Origin: Mesorhizobium sp. J8
GTDB taxonomy: Bacteria > Pseudomonadota > Alphaproteobacteria > Rhizobiales > Rhizobiaceae
Assembly: GCF_016591715.1 (NCBI RefSeq)
Contig: NZ_AP024109.1
Span: 6,260,001-6,324,000, forward strand
DNA length: 64,000 bases
Direction of reading: 5' to 3'
The position numbers were made by a program, and so were the translations under genes. Position 1 is the first letter of the stretch, and each line of letters begins with the position of its first letter. Below are positions 29,433 to 39,444 of the stretch, piece after piece. Under the pieces are notes generated by a model, which saw only the letters and a list, made by a program, of their open reading frames with translations, did not search any database and was not told the origin of the DNA.

Positions 29433-30587
29433 TTAGAGGCCAAGCATCGCTCTCGGATCGAAGTTGACGCGAATGTCGGACCAGATGTCTTGCTTTCCGG
29501 CGGGAACCTGCAGCCCGGCGACGTCGCATTTCTGCACGGCGCGAACCGCGCTGGCGTCGAACTGGGCGTTGCCGCTGGACTTCTCGACGGTCGGGCGGCC
29601 CTCCAGCTTGCCGGAGGCATTGAGGTTGAAACGGATGACCACAGTGAAGTTCTCGGAGCCTTCGAGGCCGACCGGAAGGGTCCAGCAACCGCCGAGCTGA
29701 TCCTCCAACGCGCCTTGCTCCGACCTGGAGAGCTTCTGGCCCTGATCCTTTTCACCACCGAGCGAAGCCTGCTGGGTCGAGCGCTTGGCGCCGCCGCCGG
29801 ACGGTTTCTGCTTATCGAGCAGGGCCGTTATCTCGTCAGCGTTGAACTGCTTCTCGTCCGATTTCTTCTTGGAGGACGCTTCCTTCACCGGCTTTTCGGC
29901 GTCCTTGCGATCAGGTGCCTTGGCGCTCTCGGCCTGGGCCGGCTGCGGCTTCGGCCGCGCTTCCGGTGCCGGTGCCGAATCCGGAAGCTTTGCTTCCTCG
30001 GTCGGCTGATCCTGCGAGATCGCTTCCGCCACCGCGTCGGGCTTGACCTCTTCCTTCTGGATGGCGGCGGTCTTGTCCGGCTGCGGCGCGGGCGTCGGCT
30101 CCTTGGCGGGCGTCGGCTTGGGCTCGGTCTGCTTGACCGGCTCGGGCTTGACCTCTTCCTTCGGCGTCGGCGTCGGCGCGACTTCCGTCGCAGGCGTCGG
30201 CTTGGGCTTCTCCTGCGGCTTCGGCACGTCCTCGACCGCCGGCTTCTCCGTCGGCGTCGGCGCGGGCGGCGGCGCCGCCGTCTTGTCGACCGGCTTCGGC
30301 TTGGCTTCGTCCGTCACCGGCTTGTCGGTGTCGACGGTGTTCTCGCCGACCTTCTTGGCATCCGGAACGACGTCGGGGCGCTTTGTCGGAACAGGCGCCG
30401 GCTTGTCATGCATGACCGCCTTCTTGTCGCCTTGCAGCGTTTGCGCCACAGCTTCCATCGGCACGATGTCGACCGCCACCGATTCCACGTCGGAGGCAGG
30501 CATGGCCGGCGGCGACGACAGCGTGAACAGCCCGAAGGCCAGCGCCACCGCATGCAAGATCACCGAAGAGGTGAGACCGGTCCGCAT
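29433..30587 (-). CDS. tolA: TolA-like energy-transducing protein
   Basis: A 384-residue protein with one N-terminal membrane span (about 8-27), a very long Pro/Lys/Glu/Ala-rich spacer (about 60-270) and a C-terminal globular domain (about 290-384, [24 protein letters not shown]). Position between tolR and tolB identifies it. The spacer is rich in K-P-x-P-T motifs, unlike the alanine-rich alpha-helical domain II of enterobacterial TolA, so it probably spans the periplasm as an extended polyproline rod, more TonB-like. The spacer is 10 nt after tolR. Confidence 0.9.
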   Translation of the reverse strand: MRTGLTSSVILHAVALAFGLFTLSSPPAMPASDVESVAVDIVPMEAVAQTLQGDKKAVMHDKPAPVPTKRPDVVPDAKKVGENTVDTDKPVTDEAKPKPVDKTAAPPPAPTPTEKPAVEDVPKPQEKPKPTPATEVAPTPTPKEEVKPEPVKQTEPKPTPAKEPTPAPQPDKTAAIQKEEVKPDAVAEAISQDQPTEEAKLPDSAPAPEARPKPQPAQAESAKAPDRKDAEKPVKEASSKKKSDEKQFNADEITALLDKQKPSGGGAKRSTQQASLGGEKDQGQKLSRSEQGALEDQLGGCWTLPVGLEGSENFTVVIRFNLNASGKLEGRPTVEKSSGNAQFDASAVRAVQKCDVAGLQVPAGKQDIWSDIRVNFDPRAMLGL

Positions 30588-30596
30588 CTGGCGCGC

Positions 30597-31058
30597 CTAC
30601 TGATCCTGTTCCTGCAGCGAGACCAGGCCGATATTCTTGTAGCCGGCCGCCGAAATGCGAGCCATGACCTTCATCGCCGTGCCGTAGTCGGTCGACTTGT
30701 CGCCGCGAATGAAGATGCGCTCGTCATAGCCGGTCTTGGAAATCGCCTGCAGCTTGGCCACCAGCTCCTCGATCGGGATCTCGGTTTCCTGCAGATAGAT
30801 CTGGCCGGCGGCGTTGATCGACACGGTGATCGGCTGCGTGTCGACGTTCATCGCCTTGGCCTGCGTGTCCGGCAGGTCGATAGGCACCCCGACGGTCAAG
30901 AGCGGCGCCGCGACCATGAAGATGATCAAGAGCACCAGCATCACGTCGACCATCGGCGTGACGTTGATTTCCGACATCAGCGCATGGTGACGGCCACGGC
31001 GCCTATGGCCGCGCCCGCCTCGCCCCGTGCCACCTGCGCCAGCAGCAGACATCCCCAT
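30597..31058 (-). CDS. tolR: TolR
   Basis: 153 residues of the ExbD/TolR family. A basic Gly/Arg-rich N-terminus is followed by one membrane span with the proton-path aspartate (INVTPMVDVMLVLLIIFMV, Asp near residue 38) and a periplasmic domain ending G-Y-K-N-I-G-L-V. It works with TolQ as the proton-driven motor of Tol-Pal. Nine nucleotides separate it from the tolQ stop, consistent with coupled expression. Confidence 0.96.
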   Translation of the reverse strand: MGMSAAGAGGTGRGGRGHRRRGRHHALMSEINVTPMVDVMLVLLIIFMVAAPLLTVGVPIDLPDTQAKAMNVDTQPITVSINAAGQIYLQETEIPIEELVAKLQAISKTGYDERIFIRGDKSTDYGTAMKVMARISAAGYKNIGLVSLQEQDQ

Positions 31059-31067
31059 GATCGTTCC

Positions 31068-31778
<711 letters not shown>

Positions 31779-31976
31779 GACTTAAGTCCTTAAGATTTTC
31801 CGGGCATCGCTGGCGGCTGGCCCATGGGCATCCCTTTGGTCCGATCGCGCGAAGCTTGAAGCTTGCGGGATAAGCCCCGAATGCACCGTTTCGCGGCCTT
31901 TTCGAGGCAAATATTGGTGAAAGGAAGGCGCAGGAATTGCGCCAATCTTCGCCAATTCCTTCATGAACCGTTATGG

Positions 31977-31991
31977 TTAAGGATGGGTTAG
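31977..31991. promoter_or_regulatory. CtrA-like near-match site upstream of tolQ
   Basis: TTAA-N7-TTAG (spacer GGATGGG) about 200 nt before the tolQ start, next to the palindromic AACCGTTATGGTT. One base from the full consensus; low confidence. Confidence 0.3.
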
Positions 31992-32056
31992 GACGTAAGG
32001 CGCGGCGCATTGCCGCGCTTGGCGGGCGACCAATCAGCGAGCGCCGTGGCAAGGGT

Positions 32057-32190
32057 ATGCTGAGATTCAGGTCAGGCCGAGCCGAGAACGATGGCTTCCG
32101 AGAACCGGAGCGGAGCGTACTTGAAGTACGTGAGCACCGGAAGCGCAGGAAGCCATCATTCGCAGGCCGGCATCACCTGAATATCAGCGT
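32057..32190. repeat. Long imperfect palindrome between tolQ and ybgC
   Basis: Inverted repeat of about 66-nt arms centred on 32123 (core CGTACTTGAAGTACG). The outer ends GCTGA-GATTCAGGT and ACCTGAATATCAGC and the inner GATGGCTTCC / GGAAGCCATC pair well, with mismatches between. The right end contains the ybgC stop codon (32184-32186). It forms one large hairpin in RNA and may end the ybgC transcript. Nothing else is recognisable in the remaining 31779-32056 apart from the tolQ promoter region. Confidence 0.8.
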
Positions 32191-32654
32191 ACCCGAGGCA
32201 TAAAAGCCGCAATCCACTCCTTCGGAAACCGCTTCGGGCGGCCGCTTTCGCCGACGATCGCCGCTTCGACTTTCGCCTCGACCAGCACGTCGCCGCCGCG
32301 TTTCAACTGCTGGCCCATGAAGATGCGAGCGCCGGAAATGTCGTCGGTGCGCGTGTCGATGGTGAGGATATCGTCCATGCGCGCCGGCGAGCGGAAGTCG
32401 ATCTCCATGCGCCGCACCACCCAGACGATGCGTTCGCCATGCTTGCCGTCCAGGAGTTCGGTGTGATGGACGCCGGCCAGCCTCAGATAGTCGGAGCGGC
32501 CGCGTTCGAGGAATTCGAGATAGCGCGCGTGATACACGACGCCGGAGAAATCGGTGTCGGCATAGTAGACCCTGGCCATCAACCGGTGGCCGAAATCCGT
32601 CAGCGCTCCGGAAAGCCCGGCGCTGAGCGCCGCCGATTCACCATGATCGTCCAT
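32184..32654 (-). CDS. ybgC: Acyl-CoA thioesterase YbgC
   Basis: 156 residues, single hot-dog fold. R-V-Y-Y-A-D-T-D-F-S-G-V-V-Y-H-A-R-Y holds the catalytic aspartate of the 4-hydroxybenzoyl-CoA/YbgC thioesterase family, followed by LEFLERGRSDYLR. I chose the ATG at 32654; longer frames have no ribosome-binding site and overlap the divergent GH5 gene. YbgC usually heads the tol-pal cluster and is linked to phospholipid metabolism; here it is split from tolQ by a 405-nt gap with the palindrome. Confidence 0.93.
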   Translation of the reverse strand: MDDHGESAALSAGLSGALTDFGHRLMARVYYADTDFSGVVYHARYLEFLERGRSDYLRLAGVHHTELLDGKHGERIVWVVRRMEIDFRSPARMDDILTIDTRTDDISGARIFMGQQLKRGGDVLVEAKVEAAIVGESGRPKRFPKEWIAAFMPRVR

Positions 32655-32706
32655 CGCGCTTTCCTTTTCTGGCCCGAGCAGGCAGGTGTTCTCGCGCGGG
32701 AACGGG

Positions 32707-33954
32707 ATGGCACTGTTGGGCACGATGATCAAGACCTTGATGGCGGCGCTTGCGTTTGCTGCTTTGTCGTTGCCCGCCGGAGCAGCGACCTTCTCGATAA
32801 AGCGCGGCCTCAATCTCGACCAGTGGGTGACCTGGCCGGCCGAGGACAAATGGGGCGATCGCCAGGCGACCCTGCCTTTTCCGGAATGGCGCAAATTCCT
32901 CAAGGAGAGCGACCTCAGGGCGCTCAAGGATGCCGGCCTCGATTTTCTGCGCATGCCAGTCGATCCTGCGCCCTTTCTCTCGGACCGGACCGTGGCGCTT
33001 CGCGACGACCTCTTTGCCAGCGTGTTGGATTCGGCGCGCATGATCAACCGCGCCGGCCTGAAGGTGGTCGTCGATCTGCATCTGATTCCCGCCGGGGGTA
33101 ATCGCAAGATCGGCATGAGCGAGGTCATGCACGACCCGGCCGTCTTCGAGACCTATACCGAGCTGGTGCGCAAGATGGCGCGGACCTTGGCCAGGGAGGA
33201 TCCGAAACTTGTCGCGCTGGAATTGATGAATGAGCCGCTGGTCGATTGCGAGGCCAATGGCTCCAACCTTTGGCCCGACCGCCAGAAGCAATTGTTCGCG
33301 GCCGCGCGCGCCTCCGCCACGGGGCTTACGCTGATCCTGACCGGCGGCTGCTATTCGAACGCAGAGTCGCTGGCCAGGATCGATCCCAGGGCGATTGCCG
33401 ACGACAACATCATCTGGGATTTCCATGCCTACGATCCGTTCCTTTTGACGCATCAGGGCGCAAGCTGGGCCGGCGACTTCATCCCCTATGTTACCGGCCT
33501 GCCCTATCCGCTGACGGCCGTTCCGAAGGCAGAGCTGGACATGAGGCTGGACACGATACGCGACCGGATCAAGGCCGAGGCGCCCTGGACGCGGCGGAGC
33601 GGTCTGCTCGCCTATCTCGACGAGCAGGTGGCGACGATGGACAGCCCCGAAAAGCTGCTTGGCGTGATGGATGCGCCGTTCGCGACGGTCGACGCCTGGG
33701 CGAAGGCCAACGGCGTCAAGCCGCAGGATATCACGCTCGGCGAATTCGGCATGATCCGCAAGGAATACGGCAACGGCTTCGTCATGCCGGCGGCGTACCG
33801 CGCCGCCTATGTGCGCGACATGATAGCCCGCGCCGAGGCGCATGGCTTTTCCTGGTCGGTGTGGAGCTATGGCGGCGCCTTCGGCATCGTCGACGCCTTC
33901 GATGGCGAAAAGGCGGAACCCGACGTGATGGATATGATCAGGTCGCTGCGGTAA
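32707..33954 (+). CDS. Secreted glycoside hydrolase family 5 (endoglucanase-like)
   Basis: About 415 residues, with a signal peptide of about 25-30 residues ending A-G-A-A (starts at 32686 or 32725 are also possible). TIM-barrel GH5 motifs: R-G-L-N-L-D-Q-W near the N-terminus, LDFLRMPVDPAPF, the acid/base LVALELMNEPL, and the nucleophile ITLGEFGMIRKEYG. Members cleave beta-glucans such as cellulose or bacterial exopolysaccharide. Divergent from ybgC with about 50 nt between starts. A role in polysaccharide processing is inferred, since no polysaccharide genes adjoin it. Confidence 0.88.
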   Translation: MALLGTMIKTLMAALAFAALSLPAGAATFSIKRGLNLDQWVTWPAEDKWGDRQATLPFPEWRKFLKESDLRALKDAGLDFLRMPVDPAPFLSDRTVALRDDLFASVLDSARMINRAGLKVVVDLHLIPAGGNRKIGMSEVMHDPAVFETYTELVRKMARTLAREDPKLVALELMNEPLVDCEANGSNLWPDRQKQLFAAARASATGLTLILTGGCYSNAESLARIDPRAIADDNIIWDFHAYDPFLLTHQGASWAGDFIPYVTGLPYPLTAVPKAELDMRLDTIRDRIKAEAPWTRRSGLLAYLDEQVATMDSPEKLLGVMDAPFATVDAWAKANGVKPQDITLGEFGMIRKEYGNGFVMPAAYRAAYVRDMIARAEAHGFSWSVWSYGGAFGIVDAFDGEKAEPDVMDMIRSLR

Positions 33955-33978
33955 GGCAGCGAGGCGTGTCGACACATC

Positions 33979-34881
33979 TCAACCGAGGTCGATCTGGAGG
34001 ATCTCGGGCCGCACACCAAGACGCACCGGCAGGATGCTGAAACCGAGCCCGCCGGAAACGATCAGGTTACGGTCGTCCTCCACGACATGGCCGTAGGCGA
34101 ACCGGTTGCCGTAATCCGAAGGCACCACCGGCGAATAGCCGAACAGCCGCACCTGTCCGCCATGCGTGTGCCCGGACAAGGTGAGCGATACTCGCTCCGG
34201 CACCTTCATGAAAATGTCGGGCTCGTGCGCAAGCAGGATGATCGGGTCGCTCCCCTGGATCTTGGCCAGGGTGCCGGGGAGATCGTCGAAGCCCTGGAAG
34301 CTGTCGCGCCCCTTGGCCTTGTTCGGCAACAGCGCGAGCTGGTCGGCAAGCCCGGCGATCCAGAAACCATGCCCGTCCTTTTCCAGCCGGACCACGTCGT
34401 TTTCCATCACTGGAATACCAACATGCTCGAGCGCCTTGCGCGACTGGGTCGGCCCCGCTTCCGAGCGCTGCGCAAAGAAATCGGTCCACCAGTCGTGATT
34501 GCCAAGGATGGACAGCACGCCAAGCGGCGCCTTCAGCCCGGACAAAGCCTCGGCCCATTCCGCCACGCGCACGTGACCCGTAACCAGCTTTGTTCCAGCG
34601 GTATAGTCGCCGAGCAGCACGATCAGATCCGGCTGCAGCGCATTGGCCTGTTCGGCAAGCGCTGCGATCCGTTCCGGCGTCATCCATGGCCGGCAGGCAT
34701 GAATGTCGGCAAGCGCCACGACACGCAGCTTGAGCCCGGCCGGCCAATGCGGCGGCGTCAGCGTGTAGCGCTTCACATGCGTCAGCAGCATCGGCTCGAT
34801 GCCTACCGCATAGGCGCCGAGCGACACCATCGCGAAGGCCGAGCCGCCGACAAGGCGCAGGAAAGCGCGTCTGGTGATCAT
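33979..34881 (-). CDS. Metallophosphoesterase, Tat-type signal
   Basis: 300 residues. The N-terminus TRRAFLRLVGGSAFAM has a twin-arginine export motif. The calcineurin-like metal-binding motifs are all present: LADIHA (D-x-H), LLGDYTAG (G-D), ILGNHDWW (G-N-H-D), LAHEPD and LSGHTHGGQV (G-H-T-H-G-G). It resembles the YkuE/YaeI group, some of which cleave UDP-sugar or lipid phosphoesters. Convergent with the GH5 gene, 24 nt between stops. Confidence 0.9.
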   Translation of the reverse strand: MITRRAFLRLVGGSAFAMVSLGAYAVGIEPMLLTHVKRYTLTPPHWPAGLKLRVVALADIHACRPWMTPERIAALAEQANALQPDLIVLLGDYTAGTKLVTGHVRVAEWAEALSGLKAPLGVLSILGNHDWWTDFFAQRSEAGPTQSRKALEHVGIPVMENDVVRLEKDGHGFWIAGLADQLALLPNKAKGRDSFQGFDDLPGTLAKIQGSDPIILLAHEPDIFMKVPERVSLTLSGHTHGGQVRLFGYSPVVPSDYGNRFAYGHVVEDDRNLIVSGGLGFSILPVRLGVRPEILQIDLG

Positions 34882-35013
34882 GGATCAGCCCAAGCCTTGG
34901 AATTCTATCAGGTAACTGCCTTAAAGGCATCAATTGCGCCCTGAGCTAGGCGAAGGCGCGCAGATTCTGCGCAGATCGGCCCGTTGCGCGGCCGAACGGC
35001 GAACAAATCCGCG

Positions 35014-36051
35014 TTACTCTTCCTGGAACAGGCTGATCTGCTGCTGGGCGATGTCCTTCGGCGGATCGAGCCCGAGATGGCGCCAGGCATTGGCGGTCAG
35101 CACGCGGCCGCGCGGCGTGCGCTGGATGAAGCCCTGCTGGATGAGATAGGGCTCGATGATGTCCTCGATCGCGTCGCGCGGTTCGGAGAGCCCGGCCGCG
35201 ATCGTCTCGATGCCGACCGGCCCGCCGCCGAAATTGCGCGCGATCATCGACAAATAGCGGCGGTCGAGCGCGTCGAGGCCGAGCGCGTCGACCTCTAGCC
35301 TGGTCAGCGCCTCGTCGGCGACCTTCCTGTCGACATGCGCGGCGCCGGCGACGCTGGCGAAATCGCGCACGCGGCGCAACAGCCGGCCGGCGATGCGCGG
35401 CGTGCCGCGCGCGCGGCGCGCGATCTCCACCGCGCCGTCATCGCCGAGCGGCATCGAGAGAATCCGTGCGCCGCGCCGCACGATCTGCTCCAGCTCCTCG
35501 ACCGTGTAGAAATTGAGCCGCACCGGGATGCCGAAGCGGTCGCGCAGCGGATTGGTCAGGAGCCCGAGCCTCGTCGTCGCTGCGACCAGCGTGAAACGGG
35601 CAAGGTCGATCTTGACCGAACGCGCCGCCGGGCCTTCGCCGATGATGAGGTCGAGCTGGAAATCCTCCATCGCCGGATAGAGGATTTCCTCGACCGCCGG
35701 ATTGAGGCGATGGATCTCGTCGATGAAGAGGACGTCGCGTTCCTCGAGATTGGTGAGCAGCGCCGCCAGATCGCCGGCCTTGGCGATGACCGGGCCGGAG
35801 GTGGAGCGGAAATTGACGCCGAGCTCGCGCGCCATGATCTGCGCCAGCGTCGTCTTGCCGAGCCCGGGCGGGCCGACGAACAGCACATGGTCGAGCGCCT
35901 CGCCGCGGCTCCTGGCGGCATCGACGAAGACCTTGAGATTGGCGCGCACCGCCGCCTGGCCGACGAACTCGTCGAGCGACTGTGGCCGCAGCGTCTGGTC
36001 GGCATCCTCGCCGCGCTTGTCGGGGGCAATGAGGCGGGGCGAAAGGCTCAT
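35014..36051 (-). CDS. ruvB: Holliday-junction branch-migration helicase RuvB
   Basis: A 345-residue AAA+ ATPase. The N-terminal [18 protein letters not shown] is followed by [12 protein letters not shown], Walker [10 protein letters not shown], Walker [12 protein letters not shown] and the C-terminal winged helix ([12 protein letters not shown]). The start at 36051 overlaps the PIN-toxin stop as ATGA; upstream extensions run into the toxin gene. In most rhizobia ruvB follows ruvA directly; here a two-gene toxin-antitoxin module intervenes, so ruvB translation may depend on toxin translation. Confidence 0.97.
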   Translation of the reverse strand: MSLSPRLIAPDKRGEDADQTLRPQSLDEFVGQAAVRANLKVFVDAARSRGEALDHVLFVGPPGLGKTTLAQIMARELGVNFRSTSGPVIAKAGDLAALLTNLEERDVLFIDEIHRLNPAVEEILYPAMEDFQLDLIIGEGPAARSVKIDLARFTLVAATTRLGLLTNPLRDRFGIPVRLNFYTVEELEQIVRRGARILSMPLGDDGAVEIARRARGTPRIAGRLLRRVRDFASVAGAAHVDRKVADEALTRLEVDALGLDALDRRYLSMIARNFGGGPVGIETIAAGLSEPRDAIEDIIEPYLIQQGFIQRTPRGRVLTANAWRHLGLDPPKDIAQQQISLFQEE

Positions 36052-36452
36052 GCCAGCAGTTCCATCCCAAGAATTGACTTGGCGGCACGCTGATCGAACG
36101 TAACCGTATGCGAGCAACCTAAATTTCGATTGTGCTCCGCGATCAGCGCATCGGCAAAGTCCACCTGCGGTGAACTCGATCGTTCGAGCGCAACCACGAT
36201 GGCATCGAAATCCTCGAAAGCTAACGTTTTGACCTTCAACAGCCGCTGAATTGCAGCCTGCACTTGCTCCTTGGGCATCCTGTAGCGCGAGAGCAAAGAC
36301 CAACTGAACTCGACCAGGACGATCAAACTCACAAAGCCGAGTTTTTCTTCGTTAAGACCCTGGCCGAACGCCAGCGCTCTTGCCCGTTGCTCCGGATCAT
36401 CGTTCAGCACCATTCGAAGCAAAACATTGGTATCGATGCCAACGGATGTCAC
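36048..36452 (-). CDS. PIN-domain toxin (VapC-like)
   Basis: 134 residues with all four PIN acidic residues visible: Asp7 (GIDTNVLLR), Glu48 (LVEFSW), Asp101 ([10 protein letters not shown]) and Asp120 ([10 protein letters not shown]). PIN toxins are Mg-dependent endoribonucleases cutting tRNA or rRNA. It overlaps the antitoxin stop by four bases upstream and the ruvB start by four bases downstream. The antitoxin partner is AbrB/MazE-type, a common VapB class. All catalytic residues are intact, so it is probably active; its effect on ruvB expression is inference. Confidence 0.92.
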   Translation of the reverse strand: MTSVGIDTNVLLRMVLNDDPEQRARALAFGQGLNEEKLGFVSLIVLVEFSWSLLSRYRMPKEQVQAAIQRLLKVKTLAFEDFDAIVVALERSSSPQVDFADALIAEHNRNLGCSHTVTFDQRAAKSILGMELLA

Positions 36453-36733
36453 GCGCCGCCCTCTTGCCCGCCCTTGGGCTTGTCTCCGACTACATGTCGG
36501 CCGACGGCATCCCGCACCGCGGCGTCGATCTCTTCCAGCGAGGCTGGGCCACCAGGCGGATCGCCCAGAAATCCAGCAAGGTCGGCAAAATCGAGATTAC
36601 GCGGTGTCCCGACCAGATAGCCATCCACGACCGTCCAGGCGATCATGTCGCCGGCCTTAAGCGACAATGCGTCCCGCACGTCTTTTGGAATTGTAAGCTG
36701 GCCCTTCGATGTGAGGCTGGCAAGCGCGCCCAT
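36449..36733 (-). CDS. AbrB/MazE-type antitoxin (VapB-like)
   Basis: 94 residues. The N-terminal swapped-hairpin DNA-binding domain is T-S-K-G-Q-L-T-I-P-K-D-V-R-D-A-L-S-L-K-A-G-D. The C-terminal half (SLEEIDAAVRDAVGRHVVG) is a helix suited to binding the toxin. Such antitoxins repress their own promoter, so the module probably has its own autoregulated promoter in the 68-nt gap after ruvA, placing ruvB under it. Overlaps the toxin start (ATGA). Confidence 0.88.
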   Translation of the reverse strand: MGALASLTSKGQLTIPKDVRDALSLKAGDMIAWTVVDGYLVGTPRNLDFADLAGFLGDPPGGPASLEEIDAAVRDAVGRHVVGDKPKGGQEGGA

Positions 36734-36801
36734 CTACTTACTTTCTGAGAAATTTCCTACTGTCTATACGATAGTCGGAATTTGCTTTTTCAGCAACCAT
36801 C

Positions 36802-37422
36802 TCACCGCGCCAGTTCCTTCAGGCCGAAGCGGATCAGCTTGGACGCATCCGCGCCCTCGCCGGCCGACTTCAACGCCGCCGCAACCGCGTTCGCGGCGAT
36901 GTCGCGCGAATAGCCGAGATTGACCAGTGCCGAGACCGCATCCGTGATCGGCGCTGCCGCCACCCCTTCGCCGAGCTCCTGCTTGAGGCCGATCGTGCCG
37001 GTGGCCGCGCCCGCATAGGCAGGCGCCTTGCTGCGCAATTCGGTTACTATGCGCTCGGCCACTTTCTTGCCGACGCCGGGCGCGCGGGAAACCATGGCGA
37101 TGTCGCGCAGCGCGATCGCGTTGGCGAGGTCGGCCGGCGCCAGCGTCGACAGCACCGCCAACGCCACCTTGGCGCCGACGCCCTGCACATTGTTCATCAG
37201 CAGACGGAACCACTCGCGTTCCAGTCCGGTCTGGAAGCCATAGAGCCGGATCATGTCCTCGCGCACATAGGTCTCGATGAACAGCACCACCGCCTCCCCC
37301 GGCGAGGGCAGCGCGGCAAGCGTGCGCGCCGAGCAATGGGCGACATAGCCGACGCCGTGCACGTCGATGACGCAGCTGTCCTCGTCGATCTCCTCCAGCG
37401 TGCCCTTCAGCTTGCCGATCAT
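36802..37422 (-). CDS. ruvA: Holliday-junction DNA-binding protein RuvA
   Basis: 206 residues, normal length. The N-terminal OB fold ([15 protein letters not shown]) is followed by helix-hairpin-helix motifs ([16 protein letters not shown]) and a C-terminal RuvB-contacting domain ([16 protein letters not shown]). I chose the ATG at 37422; a frame to 37500 overlaps ruvC. It is 10 nt after the ruvC stop. Confidence 0.96.
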   Translation of the reverse strand: MIGKLKGTLEEIDEDSCVIDVHGVGYVAHCSARTLAALPSPGEAVVLFIETYVREDMIRLYGFQTGLEREWFRLLMNNVQGVGAKVALAVLSTLAPADLANAIALRDIAMVSRAPGVGKKVAERIVTELRSKAPAYAGAATGTIGLKQELGEGVAAAPITDAVSALVNLGYSRDIAANAVAAALKSAGEGADASKLIRFGLKELAR

Positions 37423-37432
37423 GTTTTTCCCC

Positions 37433-37942
37433 TCACCCCGCCACCGCCATGCGATAGGCGACGCTCGGGCGGTGATGCGCATGGCAGATGGCGATGGCAA
37501 GGGCGTCGGCGGCGTCGTCGGTGTCTAAGATCGCCTTCGGCATCAGCACCTTCACCATCATGTGGATCTGCTTCTTCTCGCCATGGCCGACGCCGATCAC
37601 GGCCTTCTTGACGGCATTGGGGGCATATTCGGCGACCACCAGTCCGGCGCGCGCCGGCACCAGCATGGCGATGCCGCGCGCCTGGCCGAGCTTCAGCGTC
37701 GCGGTCGCATCCTTGTTGACGAAAGTCTGCTCGACCGCCGCTTCATGCGGCATGGTTTGGTGCAGCACCTCGGCCAAGCCGTCATGCAGTTGGCAGAGCC
37801 TTGTCGCCAACGGTGCCTTCTCGTCGGACCGCACCGTGCCGGACGCAACGAAGCGTAGCGAATTGCCCGCGCTGTCGACAATACCCCAGCCGGTGCGCCT
37901 CAGGCCCGGATCGATGCCGATGATGCGAATCGCTTCCCCCAT
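37433..37942 (-). CDS. ruvC: Holliday-junction resolvase RuvC
   Basis: 169 residues. The catalytic carboxylates lie in the usual places: [14 protein letters not shown] (Asp near residue 11), [12 protein letters not shown] (Glu) and the C-terminal [16 protein letters not shown] (two Asp). It cuts the four-way junction moved by RuvAB. First gene of ruvC-ruvA-TA-ruvB. Confidence 0.96.
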   Translation of the reverse strand: MGEAIRIIGIDPGLRRTGWGIVDSAGNSLRFVASGTVRSDEKAPLATRLCQLHDGLAEVLHQTMPHEAAVEQTFVNKDATATLKLGQARGIAMLVPARAGLVVAEYAPNAVKKAVIGVGHGEKKQIHMMVKVLMPKAILDTDDAADALAIAICHAHHRPSVAYRMAVAG

Positions 37943-38075
37943 GCGCCAAGTTTAACCTCGGCGGCAAGCGATGCCAGCGAAATGTGAACAAACCGGAAAC
38001 GGTCGCGATCTCGAGAACGCACCCGAAAATCCGATCGAGCCAGCGACTCGCGGGCTGGCTGTACAATCCCCGGGT

Positions 38076-39140
38076 CTAGTTCGTCACGCGACGGAGGGTT
38101 TTCGACAGCCGCGTGAGAAATGCCGGCCTCGACGATGCGACCAGCTTCCACGCCAGGACCGCGTTGCCCATGCGCCGCGGCAGGATTCCGATGCTGAGGA
38201 ACCAGGCCGCCAGCGCGGCCCGCCGCCGCCAGGACGCGTTCATTTCCAGGCTGGCGGCGGCGCCTGCTCTTGCCAATGCCAGCCGGGAGTCGGTTTCAAC
38301 CGGATGCTGAGGCTCGTCGACGCAGAGCGAGGCCAGCCGCTCTTCCAGGTGAACCGGATCGTGAAGGCCGGCATCCGGCGGCACGGTCAAACCTATCTCG
38401 GCCGCCCGGTCGGATAAGGCTTCGAGGCGCCGGAAGTCATGCTCCACGCGCCAGCGCGCCCGCTCGGCAAGCTTTTCGGCAAAGACCGAATGGTTAGAGC
38501 CATGGATGCGGTAGGCGCCGAGGCAGGTGTCGATGGATTTCACCTCTCCGTGCAACGGCGCGAGTGTCGCGAGATAGCCATCGGCGCCCTGCCGGAAATC
38601 GCTTTCAGGCATGGGCATTATCGGTTCCAACGCCTCGCGGTCGAACGCCAGCCCGCTTGTCACCGTCGTCCGGTAGCGCCCCTTGCGCAACAATTCCGGG
38701 ATGACGTCGCCTGAATCGAACGGCTGTTCCGGTGGCGGAAAGACGTCCTTGATGTTTTGGTTTTCATCGACGAGATGCAGCCGGAATTGCGCCTGCGCGA
38801 CATCCGCGTCCCATTCGTCCAGGACCTCGGAGACGGCGTTCGGATAGAGGTAATCGTCGGCGTCGAGGAAAAGAACGATCTCCCCGGTGCTTGCCTCGAA
38901 CCCGGTGTTGAATGCCGCGCCATGCCCGCCATTCCTGCGCCTGAGGCACGGACGGATTTTGTCGCCGTAGGACTCGATGACGGCCACCGACGCATCCGTC
39001 GATGCGTCGTCGACGACCACGACCTCGACATTTCGGTGGTCCTGCTCCAACGCGCTGTCGATGGCGCGTCCCAGGTACTGTTCGTAATTATAGTTGGGAA
39101 TGATGATCGATACCGGAATATGGTCCAATGGCGAATGCAC
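38076..39140 (-). CDS. Family 2 glycosyltransferase
   Basis: 354 residues, GT-A fold. The N-terminal VSIIIPNYNYEQYLGRAID and VVVVDDASTD bind the sugar nucleotide, and IVLFLDADDYLYPNA supplies the metal-binding DxD. The C-terminal part has only one possible amphipathic or membrane-associated helix (WFLSIGILPRRMGNAVLAWK). The acceptor is unknown; such enzymes extend exopolysaccharide, LPS or protein glycans. No glycan genes adjoin it, and it is transcribed toward ruvC. Confidence 0.88.
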   Translation of the reverse strand: MHSPLDHIPVSIIIPNYNYEQYLGRAIDSALEQDHRNVEVVVVDDASTDASVAVIESYGDKIRPCLRRRNGGHGAAFNTGFEASTGEIVLFLDADDYLYPNAVSEVLDEWDADVAQAQFRLHLVDENQNIKDVFPPPEQPFDSGDVIPELLRKGRYRTTVTSGLAFDREALEPIMPMPESDFRQGADGYLATLAPLHGEVKSIDTCLGAYRIHGSNHSVFAEKLAERARWRVEHDFRRLEALSDRAAEIGLTVPPDAGLHDPVHLEERLASLCVDEPQHPVETDSRLALARAGAAASLEMNASWRRRAALAAWFLSIGILPRRMGNAVLAWKLVASSRPAFLTRLSKTLRRVTN

Positions 39141-39444
39141 GGGATCAAGCCTCGCAATCTGCTTTGGTCACGGTGACGGTGATTTCTTGCAGAACCGGCT
39201 CGGGCCGACCCGGCTGCGGCGAACGGCCCCAACTAGGGTCCCGTCGCTTCAAGGCAAGGGTGATATTCCCCGCGAAGACCGGCTTGGCGTTCAAATACGA
39301 TGACGGTTGCCGCAATATCGAAGAGCGCTCGGGCTCGCGGACGTTCAACCTGCGGCCAAAACGGCTCGCCAATCGCGGTCCGATCAAGGAAATGCCGGTG
39401 CCGTTCCCGCGCGCCGCCATCGCGGCGTTGTTGCAAACGCGGCG
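39141..39444. other. Intergenic region between the RcdA homologue and the glycosyltransferase
   Basis: About 304 nt. Short frames on both strands overlap one another and lack ribosome-binding sites. A G+C-rich inverted repeat around 39412-39430 could end the rcdA transcript. I see no convincing gene or RNA. Confidence 0.4.

Noticed and set aside
36048..36733. A mobile element carrying the toxin-antitoxin pair
   Set aside because: No flanking repeats, integrase or transposase; the fit to the ruv operon is exact to the base, so only the two-gene module is claimed.
39141..39444. Small genes on either strand between the glycosyltransferase and rcdA
   Set aside because: Frames overlap one another and lack Shine-Dalgarno sites, hydrophobic or domain patterns.
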